Source: Basidiobolus meristosporus CBS 931.73 (lineage: Eukaryota > Basidiobolomycota > Basidiobolomycetes > Basidiobolales > Basidiobolaceae). From it: 54,151 bases of DNA. Numbering within the stretch: the first letter of the stretch is position 1; every line of letters begins with the position of its first letter. Positions 23,190-33,498 of this stretch are shown piece by piece. The stretch is taken from NCBI GenBank assembly GCA_002104905.1, contig MCFE01000603.1, forward strand, positions 1 through 54,151, written 5' to 3'. Below the pieces are notes generated by a model. It had not been told where the DNA came from. It saw nothing but the letters and a program-made list of their open reading frames with translations, and did not search any database. A program made the position numbers and the translations under genes.

Positions 23190-24415
23190 GCCTACACAGG
23201 TTTTGGCTCCATTCTTATGCTTGGCTACAACCAAGCAATCATTCTATGTGGACTTGTAACTGAAGAAGGGAGATTGTCTGATCCTGCAGAACTTTCATTG
23301 GCGCTAAATTAGGAGACACCAAGCAGTATTCATCAAGTCAGACAACTATTGGACCTACTGGTCTATTCAGAATCTGGATCAAGAACTATGCTCATATTGC
23401 CAAGCCACTGACTTGGCTATTACAGAAAAACGAGAACTTTGAGTGGCATGAAGAACAAGCAAATGCTATGTTGGCATTACTTGAGTCATTATGTGAGCCA
23501 CCTGTCCTAGCAGCTATATACTGCAGTGTTATTGATTTACAACCAATCATTATATTGGTAAATAGCTCAGAAATTTGGGTTGGGGGAAGCATGATTCAAG
23601 TTTCAAAAAATCTTCATCAAGAACCTTGCAAATATCTCAGTAGACTTTTCAGAGGAAATGAGCTTGATTATCCATCTATCAAGAAAGAGGCACCTGGAAT
23701 ACTCTATGTACTCAAGAAGCTAAAGCCATACTTATTAGGAGTACACTTGATGCTAGTGGTTGATGCCAAGTCATTATTAGGGATGTTGAATAAGTTAGAG
23801 CTTTTGCTTGATCCTATTATAGCACAGCAGATATCATATATCCAGATATTTGACTTTATGCTTCAGCACTTAGCAAGAGCCAATCACTAGGGACCAATGC
23901 TTTATCTAGAAAGCAACCAGACTCACTGTACTAAACTGATGATGATGATATTGATGAGTTTCTTGCAAACACAAGTCTTGGATTCTCACCCAGACATATG
24001 ATACAGAGCAATTATCAGCAAGTCAAAGAATTTCCTACATCTATCAAAGTTCCTACAAAGTATTGCACAAATTTTAAAAAGAAGGCTTTGAAGCTTGAAC
24101 AGCATGACAGCACACTTTTCAGAAAAAGCAAATGTGGAGTTCTTTGACAGTGAACACATAACAAACATGATCAAGAGAAGATCATTCAAGAATTGCATGA
24201 ATCTGAATCAGGAGGTCATAAGGGAGTTACATCAACATATGCAAAAATCTCCATATGGTGTTTTTGGCCACTACTATATACCAACACAAATGAATATGTG
24301 AAATTATGTATTGCATGTCAAAGAAGAGATGGTCAAAAGATGCATGAGCCACTTCACAGTATATGTACATCTTATACTTATTCATCTAGAAAGCTACGGC
24401 CTCCTGCTTACTAAT
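23190..24415 (+). pseudogene. Ty3/gypsy G2 pol remnant (RT end, RNase H, integrase finger)
   Basis: Plus-strand translation gives RIWIKNYAHIAKPLTWLL near 23365 and FEWHEEQANAMLALLESL near 23440 (RT end), then RNase H (LRFGN-type sequence around 23640-23700 and LLVVDAKSLLG-like words near 23760), then the integrase HHCC region: ESESGGHKGVTSTYAKI near 24200 and YVKLCIACQRRDGQKMHEPLH near 24295. The RNase H catalytic aspartate region reads LVNSSEIWVGG, so a key D is lost. Similarity ends at about 24410. This family differs from G1. Confidence 0.75.
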
Positions 24416-24640
24416 CCCTACAAACATGCACACCTGCCACAATGACATACTTCTACAACCTCAACTTTACGGCTTTTTGGCGTGATGCTTCCAAAGTTGC
24501 CATATGCCTTGTGCTGCTGGTAACATATACATCTTGCAAACATATGCTCAATTGTTGCCACTTCTGCAATGACTACCTCCTGAAAATCTGCAAAGAACAT
24601 TTTGGTATTTAGCCAATATATTCCTTCTCCCTGCTAGATT
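24403..24640 (-). repeat. Decayed repeat Z, copy 2
   Basis: Matches 3354-3576. The minus-strand frame 24600-24418 encodes EHMFARCICYQQHKAYGNFG and VEVVEVCHCGRC. It resembles a gypsy integrase finger joined to YG-x-PPK, but this is weak. Confidence 0.4.
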
Positions 24641-24810
24641 CTAGTCCCCCTTTTAGGTGCATGATTGCTCTTGTTTGTGTGAATTCCTTAGTGAATGGTG
24701 TAGAAGCTGGCTTGTGACCAAGTAAAATCCAGCATACCTCGGTAGAGTTTTCTTAAAACAATTAGTTGCTTGTTACATCCAACCCAACTTTGCATTTCTT
24801 TACTGATTAC
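24641..24810. other. No recognisable feature
   Basis: Lies between repeat Z and the C-terminal end of the E2 transposase. It may hold the terminal part of E2, but I found no inverted terminal repeat. Confidence 0.2.
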
Positions 24811-25309
24811 TCATGCATTGGGGCTGCTTAGCTCCTTAATGTCATAGTCATATGTGTCTTCATATGCACATCTGTCCTCAGCATTTTCAACTCTTCCTGG
24901 CTGTCCTCCATGTGCCAACTCATCATATCCATGACAGACTTGAAGGTAATATTTGTGACCAGATTGGGATGTGGTAATACCTGCAACTTGACTTTTCTTC
25001 CTATCTCCCCACACATCTGCTCCATAGGAAACTTCCAGAAGGTGAAGCAAGGCCCAATATTTTCCACACAACAAGCAAGATGTAGTAGAGAATGGATACA
25101 GTAGCAGCAGAGATCCATGTGTTCAGCATTATGTTAGTAGTAGAGCCACTCAAAACCTTTTACAAACTCCTCACACAACAGCTGTAGATGTCTCAAGTTG
25201 GCATTGGTGATTTGCTTCTGAATAAATATTCTTACAATGTCCACATATACTCCCAATGCTTCCAATGTACCCTTGGTAGGAATGGCTTCAGAATGCCACT
25301 TGAATAAAT
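24811..25309 (-). pseudogene. tnp2-family transposase of E2, C-terminal part
   Basis: Minus-strand frames 25367-25134 and 25118-24828 give LYLF-type EQVYLFKWHSEAIPTKG, then LRHLQLLCEEFVKGFEWLYY, CIHSLLHLACCVENIGP, FWKFPMEQMCGEIGRKV and SVMDMMSWHMEDSQEEL. This is the C-terminal region of fungal tnp2 transposases and is better preserved than in E1. The gene is cut at 25309 by insertion of H2 and continues at 28731. One frame change occurs near 25125. Confidence 0.85.
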
Positions 25310-25410
25310 AGACTTGTTCCGTTGGATAGTGCCACATAGTGCCAGCCTGTTTATGGTGCCAGATCAATCTGGCACTCTACAGCACTATCTGGCACTATAA
25401 TTTCTACCAT
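25310..25410. repeat. Left terminal inverted repeat and subterminal repeats of H2
   Basis: TIR AGACTTGTTCC (25310-25320), then repeated ATAGTGCC, ACATAGTGCC, TCTGGCACT and ATCTGGCACTATA words. These short direct and inverted TGGCACT/AGTGCCA units are probable transposase binding sites. Confidence 0.7.
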
Positions 25411-25491
25411 GATGCCAGTGGTATGATACAGTTACTGGTATTTTACTCAATCTTACTTATGTTGCGCAGAATAGTGCTTTCCTTGCTTTAT

Positions 25492-26376
25492 TTACTCTTC
25501 ATAATGCTCCTGACACATTTCTCTCAGTGGATGTCTTCTTGTATGAACATACTGTGCATTAATAAGTATCTTAACTATTTTACCTATTCTGCTGTTTTCT
25601 CCTATATATGACTTTCCTCTGTATTTACCTGCCAATATGCTGAATCTCTTCAGATATCCAAATGTGTGCTCTACCCTTACTCTGAAATGATTAAATATCT
25701 CATTGTAGAGCTTCTGCTTCCTGCTAAGCACACCATTCCTTGGCTTCCTATAAGCTGTAATACATCCTAATCTCTGACAATCCTCTCCTGTATAGGCTAA
25801 GTCTGCCATACATTTCTCCCCTCTACTGAATTCAGGATGATTCTCTACCCAGAGTGCTTTGTCATGCCTACTTCCAGCAAATGGCCCACTTAACCAGATG
25901 ATGTTACACTCAATGTCAGACAGTGCTTGAAACTTCACACAGTGGGCCTTGTACTTGCCAGAATAAAAGTGCCTCTGCCCTCTAGAAGTTCTGTTAATCC
26001 TCACTGGGAAGGTATCCAAAATACTCCTGATATGGAACCTGTTGCTGAACACTCTGGGATATGGAAGTCTATTAGAGCTTCTGAACCAAGTATTCCAAGC
26101 TTGCTCTAAGTCATTCATACCCTCTGCAAGGTGGTTCTCCATTGCTGTCAGCTGGGAATGAAAGCTTCTAGGACTTTTGTTGCCATGGATGGTGGGATGA
26201 AACCTTGTAGGGCAATAGTTCTTGTAATAGCAGAGAAGCTTAACAAGGGATCTCCATGAGTAAATTGGGGTTGATGGTCCTCAGTACTTGAAATAGATCT
26301 CCTCTAGTGTGTCAAAAGGAAATCCAGTGGTAGTGATGGGATTGATGAGAAAAGACCATTCAGATGAGTAAGTCAT
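25492..26376 (-). pseudogene. PIF/Harbinger-like DDE transposase of H2 (one in-frame TGA)
   Basis: The frame runs from ATG 26376-26374 (MTYSSEWSFLINP) to the stop at 25492, 294 residues, with one TGA at 26283-26281. Without that stop it would be continuous; the part from the internal Met at 26142 is 216 residues. Catalytic residues are visible: D in SILDTFPV (residue 43 counted from the 26142 Met), D in MADLAYTG (114) and E in VEHTFGYLKRF (158). The motif SGPFAGSRHDKALW between them fits the DDE_Tnp_4 fold used by PIF/Harbinger and IS5-like enzymes. It would cut the element out and insert it in the nucleus. It is short for the family (often 350-400) and shows no clear N-terminal helix-turn-helix. 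Confidence 0.8.
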
Positions 26377-26735
26377 ATTAAAATTGGTGGATGATTGTAT
26401 AAAGGCGGTTTGAATCAATTTGGTGTGATATGTGTTATTTATCTGATTTTTAATACATTATGGTTAAATCTCCATTAATTGCCATGTATACCATCATTAT
26501 GTTGCAAAAATCATCCGCAAACAATGACTTGGTACTTTTATTGATGCTTAACTCATAGGTCTATAATCAGACAGGAAATCTGCAATTGATGTGATCTGAT
26601 CCGTGTCAATGCAATCCAAGATGCATCATGCATAATATATGGAAAATTCAACAATCACATTAGTTTTCATATATATTTCATATAAGACCAGGTTGATGCC
26701 AATATACTGCTGTATAAGTATCCAAATCCATTGCT
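26377..26735. promoter_or_regulatory. Divergent intergenic region of H2
   Basis: This ~360-bp stretch between the two head-to-head genes is AT-rich, contains TATATGG and ATATATTTCATATAAG, and is conserved in H1 (63-420). It presumably drives both genes. Confidence 0.45.
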
Positions 26736-27983
26736 ATGGTCCCTATACCAAGCCTCAACTCATCTTTAGTACAACCCAGACAAAACCCATCCCCCAGCTC
26801 ACAAGCGCAGTCTGGACCGGAAAATTCGATGTTGGATCCGTTCAGGTTCTTGCCAAATGATTTTAGTATGGCCCAAGTGTTTATGATGAGCCTTCATACA
26901 GATATTTGGGCACTACTGATTAATCAAGCAGAACTAGATACCTCAGAAAGTTGACAAATATGGAAGAATTTGAGTAGAAAGCTGTGGCATGAGTTCTACA
27001 TCAAGATGCCAGCCAATGTATGTAAAGAGATATATAACAAGACAAGTATTGAAATCAAGAATGAGCTGAGAGTGAGGGGATTTGACAAAGAAGCCGCGCA
27101 AGAACAATTCCGCGTGCAATTTGCACAGTACAGGCTGGACGTGTCCGTTTGTGCCTCAACTTTGGGAACCAAAGAGATTTTGAATGAGTTTTTGCCTCAA
27201 ATGACTAATGTACTATGTGATATATTAGTAGAGCTAAGTGGCTTCCAAGAGCATTATACACAGGACTCATCCAGGCAACAGCTTCAAAGTATCAGACAGA
27301 GGGTAAGTGAATACCTTGAGGAATCAGATAGTGAGCTTCAGGAGGAAGAATACAGACCGCAAGCAACATTGTCCAGATTGCGCCAGCATGCCTTGCTAGA
27401 TTCCCTACCATCTCTTGCAACCACAGCGTGCTGGCGCACGTCAGTCCAGACCACGCCAACACCCTTTACCAGAACGCCTTGCATCAAGTCAACATGCATT
27501 GAGTCAACGCGCGTGCTTCAGAGCAAAACTACGAGAACTTGCCAAACTGCTCATTTAGACACGAGTCCATTGAAGCGGACCAAGTTGCGTCAACATGCAA
27601 CATCACATCAAACTCAGCCAAGGGCCATCTCAACGCATCAAGGCGTGCCTGCACGTGCCGTTTTGCCTGACCATCAGCAAGTTACTTCTGGTGAACTGAC
27701 TGATGATGACCAACATGAAGTGCCTCAACTACCGGAGTCCTTAGCAAGTAAAAGAATGCGTCAGCGTGTGGCACTACAGGCCGGTTCAGTTGGTTCAGTC
27801 AAAGCAATTCAGCATGGCCAAGCTGCAGCATTGCACTCATCAACTAGGAGGCAAAATACTGACTACAAATACACAAGTAGCCAAGATGATAGTCAGCCCG
27901 GAAGTAGTATAGGTGTGCAAAGTGAGTCACTACCAAATGCTTCAGTAGTAGTCCCTGTGAGAAAAAAACCCAGGAGAAGATGA
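26736..27983 (+). pseudogene. Second ORF of H2: 415-codon unknown protein with one TGA
   Basis: ATG at 26736 (MVPIPSLNSS); the frame stays open to 27983 apart from TGA at 26952-26954, where H1 has CAA (637-639). Residues ~30-175 are the better-ordered part (FLPNDFSMAQVFMMSLHTDI; KLWHEFYIKMPANVCKEIY; ELRVRGFDKEAA; LGTKEILNEFLPQMTNV). Residues ~185-210 are acidic (EYLEESDSELQEEEY). The C-terminal half is rich in Q, S, T and R and ends in RKKPRRR, a likely nuclear signal. I see no Myb/SANT tryptophan pattern as found in the second ORF of plant and fish PIF/Harbinger elements. It is conserved between two copies in the window, so it is a real gene of the element; its function is unknown. Confidence 0.75.
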
Positions 27984-28727
27984 TGCAATTGCTTTGAATT
28001 GCTCACATTTGCAATGATCCCAACAACCCTTTTTTTTTTGCAATCCAAATTGAGCCATCAAAAATCAGTGATCATCAAATTTTTGATATAAGTAATATCA
28101 AGGTTGTCTCACATTTGAGACAGAACCCCTATAAATAAACACCCTGCATATATATACGTCATCTGTAATACCAGTGCAGCTATTGGATCTGTTTTGCACC
28201 TACACGATTGCTTGCGTGCTAGCTATGACACCTTGTCCAATCACTAGGATCAGGGATTTACTTGCTCCATAGGCAAAATGTGATATTTGATGGCAAATCA
28301 AGTAGCTTTTTCATTAGTCAATGAGCCAATTGGGGGCTGCCAGCTTCAGGATACTTTTGGACCAATTAACCACTGAGATACCATCCAATTGGAGTGAGGG
28401 TAACCAAAATGGTAAGTATCAGTGTAGTTTATAGTGTGATACACATTTATTTCCATTTACATTAAAGAAACATATCCAAATACCGGATTTTACCTGCCAT
28501 AATAGCGGTATCCAATTGTGCACATGATGCAAACATTCCAAGTTGGCGCAATCATCCATGCCAACCTCATCATGTCAGATTGTGCCATAGTGTGCAAGAT
28601 TGTCCCACATAGTGCAAAATTGTCCAAGAACAATCCTGCCTTCTGATAGCTATAATATTGCGCCCAATTGTTCTTTACAACCGCGGATTGCGCCGCGCAC
28701 CCTGGCACGGTACAATGGAACAAGTCT
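27984..28727. other. Non-coding right arm and right TIR of H2
   Basis: A 744-base region without a supported gene. It ends with GGAACAAGTCT (28717-28727). Subterminal words CATAGTG and CCCACATAGTGC (about 28585-28615) mirror those at the left end. Confidence 0.6.
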
Positions 28728-29611
28728 AATACATATCCAGCTCATCCAGTCTTTGCATTTGTATTGTTACATATGCATAGGAATATTGATTGGAGTCTGT
28801 GAGAAGTACTTAGGGTATCAGATACTCTGCAATTTCTTGCCAATTCTTTCAAATTTCTCCAGTATCTCAAAGGGCCCATTTAGCTTGAAATGCCCCATGT
28901 ACAACTTGGTCATCAGTATAGGGATATTGTTGAAAGCAAATAGATTGCCTCAAGTAGAAAGCTTTTGCTCCAACAGGTACCCTCTATTGTAAGTATCTCT
29001 GGTCTCCAATTGATTCCCAATTTCAGCCAATTGCTTATAGCTTGCCTACTTTGCTGGAATTGCATGCTGGCTTCTGTATGTTTTCTCTGTGGGAAGATGA
29101 TGTCCTTAGTATTGGAGTTTGTAATAATGATGGGTGTGAGTTATGGAGTAAATCCCCTGGATCTCATACATTTACAGCAATACCATCCATTGTACCCAGA
29201 GAAGCCAGCTATGTTTCTAATGGCTGGGGTATCTCCAATGCAGATAATATAATGTGCTTTGACATGACTGCCATTTGCTGTAATCCCGCTGGAAGGCATA
29301 CAAAATCCATTCAGCAATGGATGCAGGTAGCTATTCAGGTTGGATGGTGATTTAGGCACAAATACCAGTGAGTCTACCATTAGATTTTTGCTCTGATACT
29401 CTAAGATAGGTGGCAGATTCAGGTTGATGAGAATCAGTGGCCAGCAGGATTTGCTGGTAGAGTACTTGCCTAATGAGAATCCATTAAGTGCCAAGGCAAA
29501 GGCATGATCATAAATACCTTCAAAGTAGCCCTTGCTTCTTAGCTGTTTGTAATGTTTGCCATCAAATATATTGGATATGTTTGTGCTTGATTGATACTGA
29601 GTGTGGTATGT

Positions 29612-30974
29612 TGTAGTGGGGTGACAGTGACACCCATTGACAGATGTGCTCATTCCCTTATTTTCTACTTCCCTATACCTCTACTACACTTATTTTTATC
29701 CCATTTGACTTACCCAATCAGTACTATCCCATAATCTGGTTGACTATCACACCTGCTTACCTTATTGCGTAAGTTACCCCTCACTTTATGTAAGAATGCT
29801 AGCTATAAGTGCTTCTGTATTAAGCAAGTACCTGCGCCAGTACCTGTGACACATGATCAACCTGTGTCACCATCCCTACCATTTCCATACCATATATGGT
29901 ATCCCTATGTTACACATGTTTCAGAATATTGATTCCTGATTGGTTGGATGTGCTGTGCCTCTTAGAACCTTCTGGCACCTACTTAGAACATTCTTAGGTC
30001 ATTCTGATGTCATTAAGATTTCTATTGATATCTGGAACCTTCTGGAATACCATGATTAGTAATCACTTAGCCAGTGAGAAAAGTATATAAGGGAGGCTAT
30101 CCCGCAACAATAAATGATCATCCCTTTTATCAATATTCCAACATGTTGATTAGTGTGATCACTGCTACCTGCTGCCACCTGAACTTCCAACCCCAGACCA
30201 CAGGACACTCCCAGGAAACCATCCTGACAGCCAACTGACCTTGGAGGCACTATTTGTGAGGAATACTCAGAGTAGGTATCTTTTATTATACTTGATCCTT
30301 TCCCAAGTTTGTTCTTGTACAGGCAAAGATACTTTTCTGACTATGTAGCTATTGACCACAGCTGCATTCTTATCAAGTCCCTGCTGGTGGAGTTTACAGT
30401 TGTTTTGACTTTGGAAGCTTTAATACATTGTCATCTCAAAGAACACTGAACCCAGCACATACTTTTGTTAAGATGCCAACTAAGTTGGGGATTGTAGCCC
30501 AATAGTTTTCCCTTGACAAGCTTGTGGCTTTATTCCCCTTCACATTAGATTAGAGAAAGAACCCAAGTATTCCAAGCAACCTTTTGCCAGAGGTTATTGC
30601 ACCCAGTGAGCACCCCACACATACAACACTTGAGAAGTGTTGGATGTATCTCTCCCTTGAACTTATACACCACCACAATGCTCAAGAATGAAAGAATTGT
30701 TTTGACTTTGGAAGCATTAGTACATTGTCATCTCAAAGGATGCTGAACCCAGCACATACTTTTGTTAAGACACCAACTAAGTTGGGGATTGTAGCTCAAT
30801 AGTTTTTCCTTGACAAGCTTGTGGCTTTATTTCCCATCACATTAGATTAGAGAAAGAGCCCAAGTATTTCTAGCAAGCTTTTGCCAGAGGATATTGCACC
30901 CAGTGATCACCCCACACACAAAACACTTGAGAAGTGTTGGACATATCTCTCCCTTGGACCTATACACCACCACA
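29612..30974 (+). mobile_element. X1: LTR-like element inserted in the E2 transposase gene, with duplicated tail
   Basis: Starts TGTAGTGGGGTGACAG and ends CACCACCACA. The uninterrupted site is visible in E1 (about 20425), so the borders are firm. Flanks ATGT (29608-29611) and ACAT (30975-30978) reduce to a duplicated ACGT after CpG decay. TATATAA (30084-30090) followed by AATAAA (30109-30114) looks like an LTR promoter and poly(A) signal. Unlike X3 (1070 bp) the last ~280 bp are present twice (30402-30677 and 30695-30974). No coding sequence is seen. Confidence 0.75.
30402..30974 (+). repeat. Tandem duplication of the X1 tail
   Basis: Both units run from TTTTGACTTTGGAAGC to CACCACCACA. Between them lie 13 bases, ATGCTCAAGAATG (30678-30690), identical to the sequence after X2 at 12483-12495 in gypsy G1. 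The second unit is closer in sequence to X2 than to the first unit. Confidence 0.8.
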
Positions 30975-31640
30975 ACATCATGCTTTGCAATATTTGTCAG
31001 ACTGCATGAGCTTCTCTAGATAGGGTATTACTGGAATATATTTGGAGTGTGAGAGATGTTTTCTCTCAATAGTGGTGGATTCCTGACAATTTGGACATGT
31101 TGCAATGGTGGCATTTTTGGATGTGAATGCCATGCAACTGTTAGCACGTACTGGAATCAGGACAGTCTCTAGGTCATATTTTGCCAGCCACATGATGGTT
31201 GCCCATTTGCACCATGTACATGGTAAGTTGCATCCTGAATTGATTTTGGCATGTAGTATTAATAAATCTCCCAAGCCCCCATTACTGATATTAGTGGAAA
31301 TATGCCACTTCTCTAGCCACAACATTACATCATTTACCAGTAGGTGGATTACTGAGTTCACTTGGCTCTATAATGTATCTTTGGCATTTGCTTCCACAAG
31401 TGTAGTGTCATTGCATATTTGGAATTTGCCTTGGCTCATGCATAGTATTGTTGTCAGGGGAGATAGGCTCACAATCTATCAGTGAGCCTTCTTTGTCAGA
31501 GCTATCACTCTGCATGCCATATTTAGAAGGCTGATGTGAGCCTAAAGGCATCATAAACTCACCTGACTCAGCTTACACAAGGTGACAAAGACAGCCAGGT
31601 GCCAATATAGAAGTATCAACTGGCTGGCAAGGTAATGTTG

Positions 31641-32035
31641 GTGCAGTAGTGACTGATGAATGGTCAAATATCACTTGTGTGGCAAAACACTGGCTGTGAT
31701 CCTTGTAATACTTCCAGTGCTGACTGCATGCTTCATGGCTGAGATGCTTGCTACACTAGCCACATGGTCTTTTTCTCTTCTCTTATGGCGTCAAATCAAA
31801 GTAGTGTTGTCCATGGGGCAAACAGCTTGACCCTCAAAAACATAAAGCTATTGTATCAATTTTTGGTCAATACTTGTGTGAATTTAACACAGTCTTGTAT
31901 CTGAGACATTGCACCTACATGAATGTAAGATTCAATGATGACCTGCCATAGTAAGCATAATAAATAAAGCTGTGGCACCACATACACATGTATATGTAAC
32001 ACTATTTCCCCTTTGGTTTAACTCACTACTATATG
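31641..32035. promoter_or_regulatory. E2 transposase 5' region and shared intergenic region
   Basis: Conserved with 19362-19800 of E1. The distal part still resembles the N-terminal coding region of the transposase (minus strand), in broken frames. The part from about 31930 to 32035 holds ATAATAAATAAAGC and ATGTATATGTAACAC and lies between divergent genes, so it is the likely bidirectional promoter. Confidence 0.45.
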
Positions 32036-33020
32036 AATGCCACCAAAAAATAAAGCAAAATTGTCTGGTTCCCAACCAAACCCCTCTGCTGATGGCAGCA
32101 GACAAATGGTTGGACAACAGCTTGTTTTGACATTCAGTGCAACAAGCAGGGCTACATCCTAAAAGGCCCTGTTGATAGTGTGCCCACTAAAGGAAATAAT
32201 GCAGACTTCTCAGGCTCTCAGTCAAGTAGGCAACCTCTGCAGAGCTGCAAGCTGCCTGTTATGCTCAGGCAGATGAGAACATAGCAAATGCAGTATGCTC
32301 AGTTGAAGACCAGCAAGTGGCCAGCATAATATCACCACCACTAATATTAGCAAATATACTGTCAGCTCATACCAAAGCATTGATGAAGCAATTAGGTGAA
32401 GTGGCTGATAGGATAGATGCAATGGCCCAGAGAAGTCAGGAAATAGTCCAGAAACAGGATGAGCAGATAAAAGGTGTAGAGCAATCAATATCCCAGGTAG
32501 AGAAAGCAGTATCTTTGCTGCAAAGAAAGAACTCAAGTAGCTCAATGTCACAGCAAAGAATTGAGCCATTTCCCAGTGTAACAGCAGAGGAACACCGCAC
32601 AGTCTTTAAAGCACAACCACAGTGCCCAAAGATAAAGCCCAAAGAAAAACCTATCATAGCATGGGAGGGAGACAATGTGGTGTTTATACCAAAGCCTAAA
32701 AATTGAAAGACATTGAAGATCTGTGAAGCCATTGATTGCAATAATGAAGAGTGAATAATATTCAAGAGGCTGTCAGAAGTCTAGCACACCATCACCTCAA
32801 TGCCTGCATACTATGGGACCATCAGGAACTCAAGGCCAAGCAGAATGTGCTTGGCTTTCTCTGTGAGCATTATCCTGTATTTAAAGGGGCAAACAGATCT
32901 TGGGTCAGTATTTATATGCTAAGACAGTATTTTAAGACTAGCAAAAACTATCAAAGGCAGAAGAACAAGGGTGCCATGGCTAAAAACCAGTGGCTTCCCC
33001 AAGAGCCTGTTACAAGAAGG
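32036..33020 (+). pseudogene. Second ORF of tnp2 element E2 (unknown protein), 3'-truncated
   Basis: Starts MPPKNKAKLSGSQPNPSADG at 32036. An open block, 32317-32706, contains heptad-like sequence (GEVADRIDAMAQRSQEIVQK; VEQSISQVEKAVSLLQRK) that predicts a coiled coil, followed by KPKEKPIIAWEGDNVVFIPK. Stops occur at about 32162, 32280 and 32704. It is cut off near 33020 by a copia fragment just after WLKTSGFPKSLLQ. The same protein is seen in E1, P1 and P2. Confidence 0.65.
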
Positions 33021-33498
33021 GCAAAAATACATAAAAGAAGTGCTAAATGGAAGACTGTACACAGGCAGCTACCCCAATGGAAAAAAACCTTGACTTGGTC
33101 AAAACTCAACCAAATCAAGAGAGCTTGATGGCATCCAAATGCCCTGACTTTCCTTATCAATCTAAGGTTGACAGACTGATGTATAGTACCTATGGAACCT
33201 GTCCCAATATCTCATATTCAGGGGGAACTGTTGGCCAGCATATTAAGAACTATGGATATGACTACATTGCAGCAGTTAAGCAGATTTTAGATACCTAAAA
33301 GGAACTGCTAATGTCTGCTTAAGATACACCTATGAGGATTCATGACAAGATCTTGTGGAATACTCTGATGCTGATTAGACACAAAACCTAGAAGTCAGAT
33401 GATCCATCAGAGTATACACCTTTTATTACCATAAAGGAGCAACATCATGGAACTCAAGAAGGCAACCAACTGTAGCACTTTCTACTGCAGAGGCAGAG
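33020..33498 (+). pseudogene. Old copia RT/RNase H fragment (plus strand)
   Basis: Encodes PNQESLMASKCPDFPYQSK, then NISYSGGTVGQHIKNYGYD, and in other frames YSDAD and TTAEAE-like RNase H words. It carries many changes, including stops, so it is one of the oldest copia pieces here. It has no LTR. Confidence 0.75.

Larger units (their letters stand above)
25310..28727. mobile_element. Complete PIF/Harbinger-like DNA transposon H2 (3418 bp)
   Basis: The left end AGACTTGTTCC and the right end GGAACAAGTCT are perfect 11-bp inverted repeats, with weaker similarity further in. AAT flanks both sides (25307-25309 and 28728-28730). The related element E1 at about 21312-21330 shows the empty site with one ATT, so AAT is a true 3-bp target duplication. 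A minus-strand transposase and a plus-strand second ORF diverge from a ~360-bp centre. Each is interrupted by a single TGA. Three-bp duplication plus a DDE_4-type transposase points to PIF/Harbinger. Confidence 0.9.
28731..31640 (-). pseudogene. tnp2-family transposase of E2, N-terminal and central part, split by X1
   Basis: Continues the gene cut at 25309. On the minus strand, 29653-29141 encodes YDHAFALALNGFSLGKYSTS, KSCWPLILINLNLPPI, VFVPKSPSNLNSYLHPLL, IICIGDTPAIRNIAGF and GYNGWYCCKCM. The block 31361-30978 encodes PVIHLLVNDVMLWLEKWHI-like sequence, ATCPNCQESTTIERKHLSH and YIPVIPYLEKL. Element X1 (29612-30974) interrupts it between the DKYCKA and YHTQYQSS words, which are adjacent in E1. 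Together with 24811-25309 this is the most complete tnp2 gene in the window, but stops and frame changes remain. Confidence 0.85.

Noticed and set aside
421-27983. In-frame TGA codons read as an alternative genetic code (TGA as amino acid).
   Set aside because: The homologous copy has CAA at each of the positions checked, TAG and TAA stops are also common in the other elements, and CpG decay of CGA explains both states.
29612-30974. X as a DNA transposon with TIRs TGTRGTGG.
   Set aside because: The inverted match is about 10 bp only, and the TATA box followed by AATAAA fits an LTR better. It is not excluded, since no internal region or PBS is known.
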